64,000 nt of DNA from Promineifilum sp. GTDB lineage: Bacteria; Chloroflexota; Anaerolineae; Promineifilales; Promineifilaceae. This document shows positions 27,406 to 36,077 of the stretch, in pieces (within the stretch, counting starts at the first letter, position 1; every line of letters starts with the position of its first letter). The notes beneath the pieces were generated by a model, which searched no databases, was not told where the DNA came from, and saw nothing but the letters and a program-made list of their open reading frames with translations. A program made the translations under genes and the position numbers. The DNA lies in contig JAGOBF010000008.1 of the NCBI GenBank assembly GCA_017983515.1, positions 1-64,000 of the forward strand, written 5' to 3'.

Positions 27406-27488
27406 CTACGGAGTGGGACGGACGAGGCGGATAGCGGAGTAGAGCAAGACCCCCCAGGCGGGTGTGGAGCGCCACATGATCAGCCTAC

Positions 27489-27926
27489 TTACTCTTCGGC
27501 CACGACGGTGAATTGGTGGCGGGCGCTGGACTTGTTACCGGCGGTGTCGTAGACGGTCACGACCAACGTGAACGAGTCGCCAACGCGGCCGGCATCGGTG
27601 GGTTCAACCCATACCTCATCCGATTGGCGGAAAGGGTTGATCTCGTCCTGACCGAAGCCGGTGATCGTCCACTCGGCGCGCACGGCGTTTTCACTGATGA
27701 TGGTGAAGCCCTTTTGGGTGTTTAGCGGCACTTCGGCCGGGCCATCTATCTCCACGGTCAAAGATGCGGCCGGGGGCGTGGGCGATTCCGCCCGGGATGC
27801 CTGGAACTGAATTAAGCCGAAGACACCGGCGATGAGCGCGGTCAATAGTGTCGCCGATGCGCCGATGAGGGCGACGACGATCGGTATATTTATTTCGCCG
27901 TCAGCGTTGCGAAAGTAATTTTTCAT
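27489..27926 (-). CDS. Membrane-anchored protein with Ig-like extracellular domain
   Basis: A 145-residue bitopic protein. One transmembrane segment (IPIVVALIGASATLLTALIA) near residue 15 is followed by a Pro/Thr spacer and about 90 residues of beta-rich sequence (SLTVEIDGPAEVPLNTQKGF, FTLVVTVYDTAGNKSSARHQ) resembling an immunoglobulin/PKD-type extracellular domain. AAGGAGG precedes the ATG and a strong TTGACG-17-TATACT promoter lies upstream. The binding partner is unknown. Confidence 0.65.
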   Translation of the reverse strand: MKNYFRNADGEINIPIVVALIGASATLLTALIAGVFGLIQFQASRAESPTPPAASLTVEIDGPAEVPLNTQKGFTIISENAVRAEWTITGFGQDEINPFRQSDEVWVEPTDAGRVGDSFTLVVTVYDTAGNKSSARHQFTVVAEE

Positions 27927-27980
27927 GGTCCGCCTCCTTGCCTGCTCAGGCGACCCACGCGCCTATCCAATCAGGGGCCT

Positions 27981-28009
27981 AGTATAAAACGAGCCATGTG
28001 GGCCGTCAA
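27981..28009 (-). promoter_or_regulatory. Sigma70-like promoter of the Ig-like membrane protein gene
   Basis: On the minus strand TTGACG (28009-28004), 17 bases, TATACT (27986-27981); five of six matches in each box with optimal spacing. The leader would be about 48 bases. It overlaps the region upstream of the divergent cofD gene. Confidence 0.75.
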
Positions 28010-28049
28010 CCAGCCCGGCGCATTAGTACCCTCTTTTCGGCTTGTGCCG

Positions 28050-28055
28050 GATAAT
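28050..28055 (+). promoter_or_regulatory. GATAAT box six bases before cofD
   Basis: GATAAT followed by GACAGC and the cofD ATG at 28062. There is no Shine-Dalgarno sequence, so a leaderless transcript is likely if this box is used. No matching -35 hexamer is seen. Confidence 0.4.
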
Positions 28056-28061
28056 GACAGC

Positions 28062-29012
28062 ATGAACTTAGTTGACCCTACTTCTCCTCGCGTCGTCGTC
28101 CTCGCCGGCGGCGTTGGCGGGGCCCGGCTGGCCGATGGGCTGGCTCGTGTTCTGCCGCCCCAGAGCCTGACCGTCGTCGTCAACACCGGCGACGACTTCC
28201 GCCACCTGGGTCTGACCATTTGTCCCGATCTCGACACCGTGACGTATACGCTGGGGGGCGTCGCCAATGACGAGACGGGCTGGGGGCGCGCCGGGGAGAG
28301 CCGGCGGGCGATGGACGAAGTCGGCCGCCTGGGCGGGCCGGACTGGTTTAGCCTGGGCGATCTCGATCTGGCGACGCACCTGACCCGCGCCCAAGGGCTG
28401 GAAGCGGGCGAGACGCTGACGGCCGTCACTCGCCGACTGTGCCAAGGTTTCGGCATCGGCCCGGCCGTGCTGCCCATGAGCGACCAACCCGCGCCGACGC
28501 TCATCGAGACCGACACGGGCGAGATACTGCCCTTCCAGGTCTGGTTCGTGCGCGAGCGCTGGCAGCCGGTCGTGCGGCGGGTCGTCTTGCCGGAGGACGC
28601 CCGGGCGACGGCCGAGGTCGTGCGGGCGCTGGAGACGGCCGATGTGGTCATCATCGCCCCATCTAACCCGTTCGTCAGCATCGATCCCATTCTCAACGTC
28701 TACCCCATTCGGGCGATGATCGAAGACGTGCCGCGGGCGGTCGTGGCCGTGTCGCCCATCATTGACGGGCGGGCGGTGAAGGGGCCGGCGGCCAAGATGA
28801 TGGCCGAGCGGGGGCTGGAGCCGTCGGCGGCGAGCGTGGCTGCCTATTACGGCCACCTGATCGACGGCTTTATCTATGATAGCCGGGACGCGGGCATGGC
28901 CGCCGAGGACGGGCTGGCGCTGCTGTGTACCGACACAATGATGACCGGGGCGACTGAGCGGGAACGGCTGGCGCGGGAGGTGCTGGGGTTCGTCGAAAAT
29001 TTGTTTGGATAG
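28062..29012 (+). CDS. cofD: 2-phospho-L-lactate transferase CofD
   Basis: A 316-residue CofD that joins the phospholactyl (or phosphoenolpyruvyl) moiety to the deazaflavin Fo, making the F420 core. VVVLAGGVGGARLADGLARV opens the fold; VVNTGDDFRHLGLTICPDLD, SPFVSIDPIL-like IIAPSNPFVSIDPILNVY and RAVVAVSPIIDGRAVKGPA are the family's substrate-binding loops. The ATG at 28062 is chosen over upstream codons that lie within the promoter region. cofC is about 10 kb away at 38914, so the pathway genes are scattered. Confidence 0.93.
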   Translation: MNLVDPTSPRVVVLAGGVGGARLADGLARVLPPQSLTVVVNTGDDFRHLGLTICPDLDTVTYTLGGVANDETGWGRAGESRRAMDEVGRLGGPDWFSLGDLDLATHLTRAQGLEAGETLTAVTRRLCQGFGIGPAVLPMSDQPAPTLIETDTGEILPFQVWFVRERWQPVVRRVVLPEDARATAEVVRALETADVVIIAPSNPFVSIDPILNVYPIRAMIEDVPRAVVAVSPIIDGRAVKGPAAKMMAERGLEPSAASVAAYYGHLIDGFIYDSRDAGMAAEDGLALLCTDTMMTGATERERLAREVLGFVENLFG

Positions 29013-29083
29013 GAAGGTCGTGGCGGCCGACGTCGCCGCGCGTGGTAGCGCCTGGAACGAATGAGTGACGCGGTTGGCTTCGC

Positions 29084-29383
29084 TCACGCGCCGGTCAGGT
29101 CGCCGGCCTCTGACGGTTCGGACGGGTCCGTTCCCACAAAGTTGACCGAGATCAAGGGCATCCCCAGGTCGCGCACTTTCTTGAGGATGCCATGCAGCGC
29201 CGCCTGATCGACAACCGGGCCCCTCAGCAGCGTATTGCCGTCTGCTTCCGGCAGGATGGTCAGGCCCATGAACCAAACGCTCCACTGCTCATCCAGATGA
29301 CCGCTGAGCCTGATTTCACAGACCACCGGCCCGCCGGCGTCAGGCTGCCGGTTGCCGTCGTCGGAGATAGAGTGAATAGCCAT
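29084..29383 (-). CDS. Small conserved-looking protein downstream of quinone oxidoreductase
   Basis: A 99-residue soluble protein, function unknown. VCEIRLSGHLDEQWSVWFMG, DGNTLLRGPVVDQAALHGIL and LGMPLISVNFVG form a pattern I have seen in many short Anaerolineae hypothetical proteins, often near regulators or dehydrogenases. The ATG at 29383 starts eight bases after the oxidoreductase stop; the longer frame is mostly antisense-like Arg/Thr/Ser sequence overlapping that gene. Confidence 0.65.
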   Translation of the reverse strand: MAIHSISDDGNRQPDAGGPVVCEIRLSGHLDEQWSVWFMGLTILPEADGNTLLRGPVVDQAALHGILKKVRDLGMPLISVNFVGTDPSEPSEAGDLTGA

Positions 29384-29390
29384 GACGCCC

Positions 29391-30323
29391 CTACTCTTGG
29401 CCCCTGCCATTCGCGGCGACCGTGATGATGACATTGCCCTTCTTGTGCCCGGCCTCGACGTAGCGGTGCGCCTCGGCCGTTTGTTCCAGCGGGTAGCGCC
29501 GGTCAATGACCGCTTTGATCGCGTCGGCCTCGATCAGTTCCTTCATCGTGCTCAGCTCTTCCAGACTTTGTTTCGTGTTGAGCTTGGCGATCGATTCATA
29601 ACGGCCGTCGGGCGCCAGCGCTTGCGCGATCAGCGATTTCGGGAATTTACCTACCGTGTCGAAGATGGCATCATAACGCTCGAGCTTCGCCGAAAAATCA
29701 GCCTTGGTGTAATCGAGCACCCGGTCCGCGCCCAGTGATTTCACCATCTCCGCGTTAGCCGCGCTGCTAACCCCGGTCACCTCGGCCCCATAGTGCCGGG
29801 CCAATTGCACCGCATATGTGCCCACGCTGCCCGAAGCGCCGTAGATCAGCACCTTCTGGCCGCGCTGGATATTACCCTTGCGCAGCAGGCGCAGCGCGGT
29901 GGGCCCGCCGATAGGGACGGCGGCCGCTTCTTCATAGCTCATGTTGCGCGGCTTGGGCAGCACCAACCCATCTTCGGGCAGGCACTTATACTCGGCATGA
30001 GCCCCGAACTTCTCGGCCAGGGTCGAAGCGAACACGGCGTCGCCGGCCTTAAAGCGGCTGATGTTCTTGCCCACGGCTTCCACATTGCCGGCCAGTTCCA
30101 TGCCGTAAATGGGATTTTTCGGCTTTGTGAAACCCAGCGTCAGGCGGGCCGGCAACCAGAACAGAAGCGGCACGTCCAGGCTGCGCATCCTGATGTCCCC
30201 GGCGCTGACGGTAGTGGCGATCACGTTGACGAGGATCTCATCATCCTTGGGCGTCGGTTTGGCGACTTCGCGGAGTTGGAGCACGTCCGCGGTTCCGAAT
30301 TCTTGGGCGACTATCGCTCTCAT
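29391..30323 (-). CDS. NAD(P)-dependent quinone oxidoreductase-like (MDR family)
   Basis: A 310-residue medium-chain dehydrogenase/reductase lacking the catalytic and structural zinc cysteines, so of the quinone-reductase type. EFGTADVLQLREVAKPTPKD, GMELAGNVEAVGKNISRFKAGD, and the nucleotide-binding motif VLIYGASGSVGTYAVQLA are seen; SVAGEVN-like catalytic positions cannot be read for substrate. AGGAG precedes ATG 30323. It lies between the DUF4386 gene and a small protein gene in a probable three-gene operon. Confidence 0.88.
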   Translation of the reverse strand: MRAIVAQEFGTADVLQLREVAKPTPKDDEILVNVIATTVSAGDIRMRSLDVPLLFWLPARLTLGFTKPKNPIYGMELAGNVEAVGKNISRFKAGDAVFASTLAEKFGAHAEYKCLPEDGLVLPKPRNMSYEEAAAVPIGGPTALRLLRKGNIQRGQKVLIYGASGSVGTYAVQLARHYGAEVTGVSSAANAEMVKSLGADRVLDYTKADFSAKLERYDAIFDTVGKFPKSLIAQALAPDGRYESIAKLNTKQSLEELSTMKELIEADAIKAVIDRRYPLEQTAEAHRYVEAGHKKGNVIITVAANGRGQE

Positions 30324-30373
30324 TTCATATTCTCCTGTTTCGTGGCAGCTCCTGTCTCTCAATTCCAAGTTAC

Positions 30374-31111
30374 CTAGCGGCCCGAATGCGTCTTGTCATA
30401 CTCAGCGGTGATAGGGCTTGGGTTGAAGCCCTTGACGACGAGCCAAACGCCCAGCGAAAATTCCCACACGGCGATCGGCAGAACCCCCAGCGTCGTCAGC
30501 GTCAGCAGCGGCCCGGAGATGCCGAACATGAGGACGATGACGTGGGCGATGAGAAAGGGCACGGCGATAAAGCCCAGCAGGGGCAGAATCCGCGGCACCA
30601 GGCGCGCGCGGTACAGCAGCGAGCCCAACAACACGGCGTTTATGGCCGGCATGAGGGCCTGACCCAGATGAAACCAGTCATATGAGGCCAGCAGCGCCCG
30701 CCCGATGAGCAGCGCTTCCTCGCCGGGCCCGGACTGTCGTAAGGTCACCATCGTCATGAGGCTGACGACACCGGCGAAGATGGTGGCCGCTTCCAGGGTT
30801 CGCGCGCCGATGAAGCCCAGTGCGAAGGCTTCGTTCTGCCGCTTGACCACCGGGTAGAGCGCCACAGCCGTGCCGATGCCGGCCAGAGCCACGATGATTT
30901 CCAGGATGCCGCCGATGATGACGGGGTTGTCCGGGCCTGGGCCAACGATGAAATTCGGATCGCGCACCGCCGTGTAAAGAAAGGCGATCGGTATCGAGAC
31001 AAAGGTCAGCAGATAAAGGATGCCCGCCGCCAACGCGATCGTTCTCGATTTCGCTCTGGTGTTCACTGGCACTGCTGGAATTTGATCATTGATGTAAGCG
31101 CCACTGTTCAT
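30374..31111 (-). CDS. DUF4386 domain membrane protein
   Basis: A 245-residue polytopic membrane protein with about seven transmembrane segments. The DUF4386 pattern includes TIALAAGILYLLTFVSIPIA near the start, GFIGARTLEAATIFAGVV and the central SYDWFHLGQALMPAINAVLL. Function unknown. GAGGAG lies a few bases before the ATG. It is 50 bases ahead of the quinone oxidoreductase gene on the same strand. Confidence 0.82.
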   Translation of the reverse strand: MNSGAYINDQIPAVPVNTRAKSRTIALAAGILYLLTFVSIPIAFLYTAVRDPNFIVGPGPDNPVIIGGILEIIVALAGIGTAVALYPVVKRQNEAFALGFIGARTLEAATIFAGVVSLMTMVTLRQSGPGEEALLIGRALLASYDWFHLGQALMPAINAVLLGSLLYRARLVPRILPLLGFIAVPFLIAHVIVLMFGISGPLLTLTTLGVLPIAVWEFSLGVWLVVKGFNPSPITAEYDKTHSGR

Positions 31112-31145
31112 TTCAATCTCCTCGTGAAAGTCTTGCGTATCCCCG

Positions 31146-31175
31146 GGGGCAAGCGGTCGCCAGACCGCCCGCCCC
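31146..31175. repeat. GC-rich hairpin, possible REP-type element
   Basis: Outer GGGGC/GCCCC and inner GCGGTC/GACCGC arms with loop GCCA. It lies upstream of the DUF4386 gene. Its GGGGC...GCCCC ends resemble the palindromic element at 40681-40756. It could also act as a terminator for the gene ending at 31233, although no T run follows. Confidence 0.45.
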
Positions 31176-31192
31176 TGTCAAATGATTTCGAG

Positions 31193-31217
31193 TAACTCGG
31201 GCCGGATTCGCACCGGC
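31193..31217 (-). other. tRNA T-arm-like relic
   Basis: On the minus strand GCCGG-TGCGAAT-CCGGC has the five-base stem and seven-base loop of a tRNA T-arm, with loop T54T55C mutated to TGC, followed by CCGAGTTA as a possible acceptor strand. The rest of a cloverleaf is not present because the preceding gene runs up to it. It may be the remains of a tRNA 3' end or attachment site, or chance. Confidence 0.25.
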
Positions 31218-31232
31218 GATCCTTTGAGCGTC

Positions 31233-31916
31233 CTAGCCCTGCGACGCGTTTCTCCGGCGTTCGGTGAAGAGGGAGACTCCCAGCCACGTCATCGCCAGCC
31301 CTACCGGAACCATGATGAGCGGTTCATACTCGGCCGGCAGCAGCGCGGCCGCCGGGGTCAATACCGCCGCAAGCGCCAGCAGAAGCCCCGCCCAGCGCGA
31401 CAAGACAGCGGCGCGGAACGTGGCGATGCCAAACAGCAGCGGGCCGGCGATGTACAGTAGCCCCGATACCTGCCAGATCATCGGCAAGGCGCTGAGGTCA
31501 ACGGCGCTTGGCACTTTGGTGAACATGCCCAGGAAGCCGGCCACGAACGCCGGCGACTCGGCCGCCAGCCCCGGCAAGATAAACGCTTCCACCAGCGAAA
31601 AGGCCATGACGGCCGCCAGCCACAGGCTGAACATCACGAATCCGGCCAGGCCCAACCAACCGGCCTTCCCCACCTGCCGGGCATACAGCCCGGTCAGGCC
31701 CAGGATCCCAAAGTAACCCATGACGGTGGCCGCGATGTGGACGTTGGCCCAGGTCGCGGTCGTGACCGATGCGGGAACGTTGACCTGATGGAATAATCCA
31801 ATGATGATGAAGCAAAGCCCGGCCACCACGGCCGATAAACCGGCCAGACGAAAGAGAGTCGATGTGGTTACGGCCGCTTTGCTCTGATTAACCGAGAGGC
31901 TGCCTACGATGTTCAT
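31233..31916 (-). CDS. Polytopic membrane protein (DUF4386-like size, function unknown)
   Basis: A 227-residue integral membrane protein with six to seven hydrophobic segments (LAGLSAVVAGLCFIIIGLFH, HIAATVMGYFGILGLTGLYA, LLLALAAVLTPAAALLPAEY). No residue signature assigns a function, though size and topology resemble the downstream DUF4386 protein. GGAG precedes ATG 31916. Its upstream region carries a promoter with a palindromic site likely bound by the MalT-like regulator encoded next to it. Confidence 0.7.
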   Translation of the reverse strand: MNIVGSLSVNQSKAAVTTSTLFRLAGLSAVVAGLCFIIIGLFHQVNVPASVTTATWANVHIAATVMGYFGILGLTGLYARQVGKAGWLGLAGFVMFSLWLAAVMAFSLVEAFILPGLAAESPAFVAGFLGMFTKVPSAVDLSALPMIWQVSGLLYIAGPLLFGIATFRAAVLSRWAGLLLALAAVLTPAAALLPAEYEPLIMVPVGLAMTWLGVSLFTERRRNASQG

Positions 31917-31947
31917 CTGTCTGTCTCCTATTTGAACCGTGGGGTTT

Positions 31948-31962
31948 AGTGTCGGTGACACT
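31948..31962. promoter_or_regulatory. Inverted repeat in the leader of the 31233-31916 gene
   Basis: AGTGTC-GGT-GACACT, a perfect six-base inverted repeat between the predicted promoter and the ribosome-binding site. It could be an operator or a small RNA hairpin. Confidence 0.4.
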
Positions 31963-31996
31963 TGGCATAGCTGCCTGTGTTGGTTCTATTGAAGAC

Positions 31997-32040
31997 ACTA
32001 TACAGATGAATTGGGGGAGGTGTCTTCCCCACATGTGGGG
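31997..32040 (-). promoter_or_regulatory. Candidate activator-dependent promoter with CCCCACATGTGGGG operator
   Basis: On the minus strand the perfect 14-base palindrome CCCCACATGTGGGG (32040-32027) abuts AAGACA, then 18 bases, then TATAGT (32002-31997). A weak -35 with a palindrome directly upstream is the arrangement of a class II activator site. GAAGACAC and GTGTCTTC also flank the promoter as an inverted repeat. The LuxR-type regulator gene ends 22 bases away. Confidence 0.5.
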
Positions 32041-32061
32041 ATTGATGGGGGGAGTTGCTGC

Positions 32062-34779
32062 CTAGAGCAAGCCCAACTCAATGGCTCGATTGACCGCCGC
32101 CCGACGGCTGCTGACGTCCAGTTTGCCGTAGATGCTTTTCGTATGCGTTCGAACCGTGCTCAAAGCGATGACGAGTTCGCGGGCGATCTCGGGCCCCGAG
32201 AGTTCGGTCTGGAACAGGCGCAGGATCTCCAGCTCGCGCTGGCTGAGCGGCTCCATCGTCGCTGAGGCCGCCGGCAGGCCCGAATGGCCCATGCCGGCCG
32301 CCGGGCCCTGTTGCCGGCCGGCAAAGCCCGCCAACAGCTTGCCTGTGTAGTGGGGGGCGATGTTCCGCGCGGCCGCTTCAGCCAATAGTTGGGCCATGAC
32401 TGGGCCTTCGTCCAGGAAGAGGCGCGTGTAGCCTTCCGGCTCGGCCCAGGCCAGCGCGCGCTCCAGAGGGACCAGAGCCGCCGGCGTATTCCCCTGCGCG
32501 TGATAGGCCAGGGCTTGCAGCGCCAGAATTTCGATCGCGCTACCCAGCCGGCCACCCTCTTCGGCCGCCTGGCGCAGCCTTTCCAGCAAGCCCAGCGCCT
32601 CGCCCAGCAAGCTGTTCGAACCGTCGTCCCCGGTCTGAGCCAGAAGGAGCCGGGCCAGGGTGACGTGTTCGAATTCACGCAGATAGCCGAGCTTATCTTC
32701 GGCCGACAGGCCTCGCTCCCGCGCCCAGTCACGGGCCTGACCCAGTCGGCCGGCGGCGATCCACAGCCGCGCCCTCATGGCCGCGATCGGCCGCACGTCG
32801 GGCGAAAAATCGCTGACGTACACGCGCTCGGCCTCATCGAGCAGGTCGAGGGCGCCATCCAGTTCACCCTGGGCTTCCAGCAGGCGGGCCGAAGCGACGC
32901 ACCAGCGATACGAGTTCTTGGGCAGCCCGTTGAGTTCGCCCAGATCCTTGCTCTCAATGAGATGGTGCGTGGCGACAGCCAGTTGGTCGCGCTCGCGGTA
33001 GATGTCGCTCAGGCCCACGTGCATGTCGGCCGCGCCGCGCAGTGGTGGGCCGCCCTGCTGCGTCGCCAATTGCAGGCCGCGCTCGTAGTTGTCCTGCGCC
33101 TCGCGCAGGCGGCCTTGCGTGATGCGTATATCAGACAGGGAAAGGAAGCCGCCGATCACGTCGGAGGTGTGCCCGGCCTTCCCCAAATAGGCCATCCCCC
33201 CGGCGTACATCCGATGGGCCGTCTCCAGATCGCCGCTCGTCCACGAGGCCAGCCCCATCAGCGCCGAGGCCGCGCCGCGCACGAAATGGTCGTCTTCTTG
33301 CGTCAGTTCCAGCACCCGCCGGCCGTGGGTCATCGTGCCGGTCACGTCACCCCGAAACAAGGCAATCCCGGCATGGTACATGGCGACCACGCCGGGCAAC
33401 CGTTGAAACTCGTCTTCGTCAGCATAAACCGGTTGCCCACCCTGGCCTTCGGCCAGCCAGCGCTCGGCGTCCAGCAGGTAGGCCTCGGCCCCGGCAAGCT
33501 GGCCGTTCTGCAATAACACCCCGGTGTAATGAGCGCTGAGGACAGGCCTGCGCCGGACCATGTCGTCGGGCAGGGCTTGAAGCCAGCTCAGCAACATGGC
33601 TTCCTGCCGGCTCTGGCGCGTGGCCGGCAGCGCTCGCTCGATCAGGGTCGCCGCTCGCTCGAAATCCCGGGCGGCCAGCGCGTGGCGAATCGCCTCGGGC
33701 ACGGAGCCGTCCTGCTCGAACCACTCACTGGCCCGCCGGTGCAGGGCGGGCAGTTGATCCGGCTGCTCCATCGCCAGATGGGCGCGCAGCACGTCGGCAA
33801 AGAGATGGTGATAGCGATACCAGTGTCGCCGGTCGTCCAACGGAATGAGAAAGAAGTTGCCTCGCTGCAGACCTTCCAACAGGCCCTTGCCCCCCGGCTG
33901 GCCCGTGACCGCGTCGCACAAGGGCCCATTCAGCCGGTCGAGGATCGACGTCTGGAGCAGGAAGCGGCGAATCGCATCGGGCTGGCTCTTCAACACTTCC
34001 TCGACCAGATAATCTACAATGTAGCGATGATCGCCGGCGAAGGCCTGGATGAATCCGGTGACGTCACGGGTTCCCCGCATCGAAAGCGCGGCCAGTTGCA
34101 GGCCGGCGATCCAGCCTTCGGTGCGGCCGTCGAGGGTGGCCACCTCACCGGCCGATAGCGACAGGCCCATCACCTGGTTGAGGAATTCGACCGCTTCGCC
34201 CGGCGTGAACCGCAAATCGGCGACGCGCAACTCGGTCAACTGATCGCGGACGCGCAGCCGGGCCAACGGCAGGTTGGGATCCTCGCGGGTAGTGATCGCC
34301 AGGTGCATTTGGCGTGGCAAGTGCTCCAGCAAAAAGGTCAGCGCCTTGTCGGCCGCCGGGTTATCTACAAGATGGTAGTCGTCCAGGACGAGAATGAAAT
34401 GATGGGGGATGGCGGAGATGTCATTGACCAGTGCGGTCAGGATCGCCTCCAGGGGCAATGGTTGGCCGGCCTGCATCGCCGGCAGCTCCATCGCGCCGAC
34501 GTCCCCTGCCACCGTGCGCAAGGCGGCGATGAGATAGGTTAGAAAGCGGGCCAGATCGCTCTCTTCTTCTTCAAGCGATAGCCAGGCCACCGGCCGCTGC
34601 ACGCCGGCCACCCATTCGCTGATCAGCGTCGTCTTGCCGAAGCCGGCCGGGGCCGAGACGAGCGTCAATTTGTGGTGCAGACCCGCATTCAGCTGCTCCG
34701 TCAGCCGCGCGCGAAGGACGCTCCCCGGTCGGGGTGGCGGAATGTAAAGCTTCGTGGCGATTATCGACCCGGCAGCCAA
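32062..34779 (-). CDS. MalT-like LuxR family ATP-dependent activator
   Basis: A 905-residue STAND-class transcription activator. It opens SIIATKLYIPPPRPGSVLRA, the MalT-like entry, with Walker A VSAPAGFGKTTLISEW (K49), Walker B ILVLDDYHLVD, a winged-helix region, about 400 residues of TPR-like helices, and a C-terminal LuxR HTH (LSQRELEILRLFQTELSGPE, STVRTHTKSIYGKLDVSSRR). An inducer binds the TPR region and ATP drives oligomerisation in this family. The TTG at 34779 is chosen since GAGGG precedes it and the RNA methyltransferase stop is two bases upstream; no ATG or GTG fits. Confidence 0.9.
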   Translation of the reverse strand: MAAGSIIATKLYIPPPRPGSVLRARLTEQLNAGLHHKLTLVSAPAGFGKTTLISEWVAGVQRPVAWLSLEEEESDLARFLTYLIAALRTVAGDVGAMELPAMQAGQPLPLEAILTALVNDISAIPHHFILVLDDYHLVDNPAADKALTFLLEHLPRQMHLAITTREDPNLPLARLRVRDQLTELRVADLRFTPGEAVEFLNQVMGLSLSAGEVATLDGRTEGWIAGLQLAALSMRGTRDVTGFIQAFAGDHRYIVDYLVEEVLKSQPDAIRRFLLQTSILDRLNGPLCDAVTGQPGGKGLLEGLQRGNFFLIPLDDRRHWYRYHHLFADVLRAHLAMEQPDQLPALHRRASEWFEQDGSVPEAIRHALAARDFERAATLIERALPATRQSRQEAMLLSWLQALPDDMVRRRPVLSAHYTGVLLQNGQLAGAEAYLLDAERWLAEGQGGQPVYADEDEFQRLPGVVAMYHAGIALFRGDVTGTMTHGRRVLELTQEDDHFVRGAASALMGLASWTSGDLETAHRMYAGGMAYLGKAGHTSDVIGGFLSLSDIRITQGRLREAQDNYERGLQLATQQGGPPLRGAADMHVGLSDIYRERDQLAVATHHLIESKDLGELNGLPKNSYRWCVASARLLEAQGELDGALDLLDEAERVYVSDFSPDVRPIAAMRARLWIAAGRLGQARDWARERGLSAEDKLGYLREFEHVTLARLLLAQTGDDGSNSLLGEALGLLERLRQAAEEGGRLGSAIEILALQALAYHAQGNTPAALVPLERALAWAEPEGYTRLFLDEGPVMAQLLAEAAARNIAPHYTGKLLAGFAGRQQGPAAGMGHSGLPAASATMEPLSQRELEILRLFQTELSGPEIARELVIALSTVRTHTKSIYGKLDVSSRRAAVNRAIELGLL

Positions 34780-34781
34780 GC

Positions 34782-35912
34782 CTACCCTCGTTCCCCGTGA
34801 TACTGGTAGTAATCGACCCGGATATTGCCGTTGAACAGCTTGCGCACGCGGTCCGGGCGGCCGCGCTTGAAGTAGTCGGGGAACTTGTCGTCGGCCGTCA
34901 GGATATAGACCGACCACCCACTCTTCTTGCGCATCATTTTGTTTAGCGTGATGTAGAGGGCGTTGATCTCCTGAAACTCGGCCATGCGCCGGCCATAGGG
35001 CGGGTTGGAGATCAGGATGCCGCGCTCCTGGTCGATCCACAGGTCGGCCAGCGCCTTCTGCTCGAACGTGACGTCGGCCGCCACGCCGGCCAGCGCGGCG
35101 TTCTGTTTGGCGACGCGGATCGCCTCGGCGTCGATGTCATAGCCGAACAGCGCCAGTTCTCCCGACCGGTCGATGGCCGCTTCGGCCGCCTGGCGCGCCG
35201 CCTGCCACTGCGCCTCCCCCACCACGGGCCAGCGCTCCGCGGCAAAGGCCCGCCGCAGGCCGGGAGCCATTCGCCGCCCGATCATCGCCGCCTCGATCAG
35301 GATCGTGCCAGAGCCGCACATCGGGTCGATCAGCAGGCGGGCCTTGTCCCAGAATGAGAGCAAGACAAGCGCGGCGGCCAACGTCTCGGTCAGCGGCGCG
35401 GCCCCGGCCTCGGCCCGATAGCCTCGCTTGTGCAGGCCGTCGCCGGACGTGTCCAGCGTCAACAGCGCCCGATCCTGGCGAATGGTGACCTGGATGCCGT
35501 AGTCGGCCCCCGTCTCGGGCAGCGTCGCCACCGCGTGGCCCGCCGCCAGCCGCTCGGCCACCGCTTTTTTGACAATGGCCTGACAACTGCGCTCACTCCG
35601 CAACGTGGAATGGACTGTCCGCGCATTAACCGGAAAACGGCCATCCGGCGCAATCCACTGCTCCCAAGGCAACGCCCGCGTCTGCTCATACAGTTCGTCG
35701 AATGTGACGGCCGTAAACTCGCCGACTTGCAACACCACCCGGTCGGCGCAGCGCAGCCACAGGTTGGCTCGCGGAATGTCGTCGAGCGAAGCCGTAAACG
35801 CCACCCGCCCCTCGCTGATAGCCATCTCATCGAAGCCTAGCGCCAGTAGCTCCCGTTTCACCACCGCTTCCAGCCCGAACTTGGTTGTCGCAATCAAGGT
35901 CACTGGTTCCAT
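34782..35912 (-). CDS. THUMP domain RNA methyltransferase (RlmL/YpsC-like)
   Basis: A 376-residue RNA methyltransferase. An N-terminal ferredoxin-like/THUMP part (TLIATTKFGLEAVVKRELLA, FPVNARTVHSTLRSERSCQA) is followed by the catalytic domain with PMCGSGTILIEAA and NPPYGRRM, the N-methyltransferase motif IV. This is the RlmL N-terminal/YpsC type, probably forming m2G in rRNA; a tRNA-acting member is possible. The start MEPVTLIATT at 35912 lies seven bases from a TATAAT box. The MalT-like gene starts two bases after its stop. Confidence 0.88.
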   Translation of the reverse strand: MEPVTLIATTKFGLEAVVKRELLALGFDEMAISEGRVAFTASLDDIPRANLWLRCADRVVLQVGEFTAVTFDELYEQTRALPWEQWIAPDGRFPVNARTVHSTLRSERSCQAIVKKAVAERLAAGHAVATLPETGADYGIQVTIRQDRALLTLDTSGDGLHKRGYRAEAGAAPLTETLAAALVLLSFWDKARLLIDPMCGSGTILIEAAMIGRRMAPGLRRAFAAERWPVVGEAQWQAARQAAEAAIDRSGELALFGYDIDAEAIRVAKQNAALAGVAADVTFEQKALADLWIDQERGILISNPPYGRRMAEFQEINALYITLNKMMRKKSGWSVYILTADDKFPDYFKRGRPDRVRKLFNGNIRVDYYQYHGERG

Positions 35913-35919
35913 GACTACC

Positions 35920-35925
35920 ATTATA
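35920..35925 (-). promoter_or_regulatory. TATAAT box seven bases before the RNA methyltransferase start
   Basis: Minus-strand TATAAT ends seven bases ahead of ATG 35912 (sequence GGTATAATGGTAGTCATGG). Transcription would start at or beside the ATG. There is no -35 match and no Shine-Dalgarno site, so translation would be leaderless. Confidence 0.5.
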
Positions 35926-36077
35926 CCTTTATACCTGAGAAGGCGCGGGGCCGGAGGCGCTGCTTGAGATGAGTGATACATCTGCCCACCAAACATTAAT
36001 GGGGAGCCAAAACGACTCGCCAATGTTCGGCCTCGTAGATGAATGTGTTACACTGGCCTACGTACCGGAACACGGCT

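Noticed and set aside
28068..29285. A 405-codon minus-strand frame antisense to cofD.
   Set aside because: His/Arg/Gln-rich shadow of cofD with no motif; cofD on the plus strand is unambiguous.
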